Assembly: GCF_000527175.1 (NCBI RefSeq)
Contig: NZ_AZUR01000001.1
Span: 388,501-452,500, forward strand
Source: Pseudogulbenkiania sp. MAI-1
Lineage (GTDB): Bacteria > Pseudomonadota > Gammaproteobacteria > Burkholderiales > Chromobacteriaceae
Direction: 5' to 3'
Length of the DNA: 64,000 bases
Part shown: piece after piece, positions 63,357-64,000 of the stretch
How positions within the stretch are numbered: position 1 is the first letter of the stretch
Layout of the letters: the number at the start of each line of letters is the position of its first letter
Notes under the pieces: model-generated
What the model saw: only the letters and a program-made list of their open reading frames with translations
Database searches by the model: none
Told to the model about the DNA's origin: nothing
Program-made: the position numbers and the translations under genes

Positions 63357-64000
63357 ATGTTGAATCCCATCCGCCATGCCTTGCCGCAGCGGGGACATGT
63401 CGCCCGCTACCTGGCGTTGCTGATGTTCGTCGTGATCGTGTTCACCAGCCTGTACCCGTTCACCGGATGGAGCTACAGCGGCCGTCCGCTGCTGGAGTTC
63501 CTGTTCTATCCGCTGCCTTACTACTTCCGCCTGTTCGACAACCTGGTCAACCTGCTGGTCTACGTGCCCTACGGCTTCGCTCTTGCGCTATCGTTGCGGC
63601 CGCGCTGGCTGGGCTGGTCCTGCGCCTTGTTGTTCGCAGCGCTCACCAGCTTCATGGTCGAATTCACCCAGGAGTTCCTGCCCGAGCGCATCGCCTCCAA
63701 TCTGGACATGCTCTACAACTTGGCGGGAGCTTTCATCGGCGCCACGCTGGCGGTCAGTCCGCTGTTCCGCCGTGTCTGGCACCATATCTGGCGCTGGCGG
63801 CAGCGCTACTTCGTCGCCAACGAGCCTACCGACTACGCCCTGGCCCTGATGGCGATCTGGTTCATCACCCAGCTCAACCCCTCCGTCCCGCTGTTCGGCG
63901 TCGTGGTCATGCCGCTGGGGCTGCCGCAGCCGTTCATCTCGCCGATCGACAATCCGGCGCTGTTCCTGCTGCTGCTGGAAGCGGGCGGCGCGATGCTGCA
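63357..64000 (+). CDS. VanZ-family membrane protein, cut by window end
   Basis: About 214 codons are visible and the frame is still open at the edge. It begins MLNPIRHALPQRGHVARYLA, followed by a membrane span (LLMFVVIVFTSLYPFTGW), FDNLVNLLVYVPYGFALAL, and MVEFTQEFLPERIASNLDML, the VanZ signature (acidic residues in EFTQEFLP...R...D). Several more hydrophobic spans follow. VanZ-like proteins are mostly of unknown role outside glycopeptide resistance. The C-terminal part may be an added domain. Confidence 0.85.
   Translation, partial: MLNPIRHALPQRGHVARYLALLMFVVIVFTSLYPFTGWSYSGRPLLEFLFYPLPYYFRLFDNLVNLLVYVPYGFALALSLRPRWLGWSCALLFAALTSFMVEFTQEFLPERIASNLDMLYNLAGAFIGATLAVSPLFRRVWHHIWRWRQRYFVANEPTDYALALMAIWFITQLNPSVPLFGVVVMPLGLPQPFISPIDNPALFLLLLEAGGAML

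Overview
The window is high-GC chromosomal DNA from a betaproteobacterium. The run rpoB-rpoC-rpsL-rpsG-fusA-tuf-rpsJ, followed by the S10, spc and alpha ribosomal clusters with no break, fits Neisseriales. The protein sequences look like Chromobacteriaceae (Chromobacterium, Vogesella, Aquitalea and relatives). This placement is an inference from gene order and sequence character; no search was run.

Layout. 1-22.8 kb: end of rpoB, rpoC, then about 33 ribosomal, translation and secretion genes on the + strand, closed by a two-way terminator at 22791-22818. Clear sigma70-type promoters sit at the heads of rpsL, rplC, rplN and rpsM, and each is adjacent to, or overlaps, a terminator-like hairpin. 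22.8-24.6 kb: glutaminase and a short YcbX-type MOSC protein on the - strand. 24879-27074: a complete IS21-family element with a 5-bp target duplication and a stop codon inside istB. 27.3-37.5 kb: a chemoreceptor, the - strand group miaB-phoH-ybeY-corC-lnt, and a PAS-GGDEF-EAL protein. 37.7-41.8 kb: a CAU tRNA with a strong promoter, a MidA-type methyltransferase, a pteridine-reductase-like SDR, a 124-bp palindromic repeat, ttcA and a spermidine-synthase-like gene.

41.9-57.7 kb is the main accessory region: a surface-glycan locus. wlbA, wlbB and wlbC homologues should make a UDP-2,3-diacetamido uronic acid. A PglF/WbpM-type dehydratase, a DegT aminotransferase and a PglC-type phosphosugar transferase should make and load a 4-amino-4,6-dideoxy sugar such as a bacillosamine. 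A flippase, three GT4-like glycosyltransferases, a further DegT enzyme, a hexapeptide acyltransferase and a membrane O-acyltransferase complete the set. No polymerase, chain-length regulator or ligase is visible. This suggests a short undecaprenyl-linked oligosaccharide, possibly for general O-glycosylation, although those genes could lie elsewhere. An AlaX-like tRNA-editing gene sits inside the locus.

57.7-64.0 kb: a diguanylate cyclase, the 3' remnant of an aldo/keto reductase, yggL, ubiD, an ompW-like porin gene with a plausible FNR/Anr site, a Cds1-like PLP enzyme, and a VanZ-family gene cut by the window edge.

No CRISPR array, phage, rRNA or toxin-antitoxin pair was recognised. The observations most worth following are the overlaid promoter/hairpin modules in the ribosomal cluster, the polymerase-less glycan locus, the 124-bp palindrome after 39870, and the degenerate c-di-GMP-riboswitch-like leader of the GGDEF-EAL gene.
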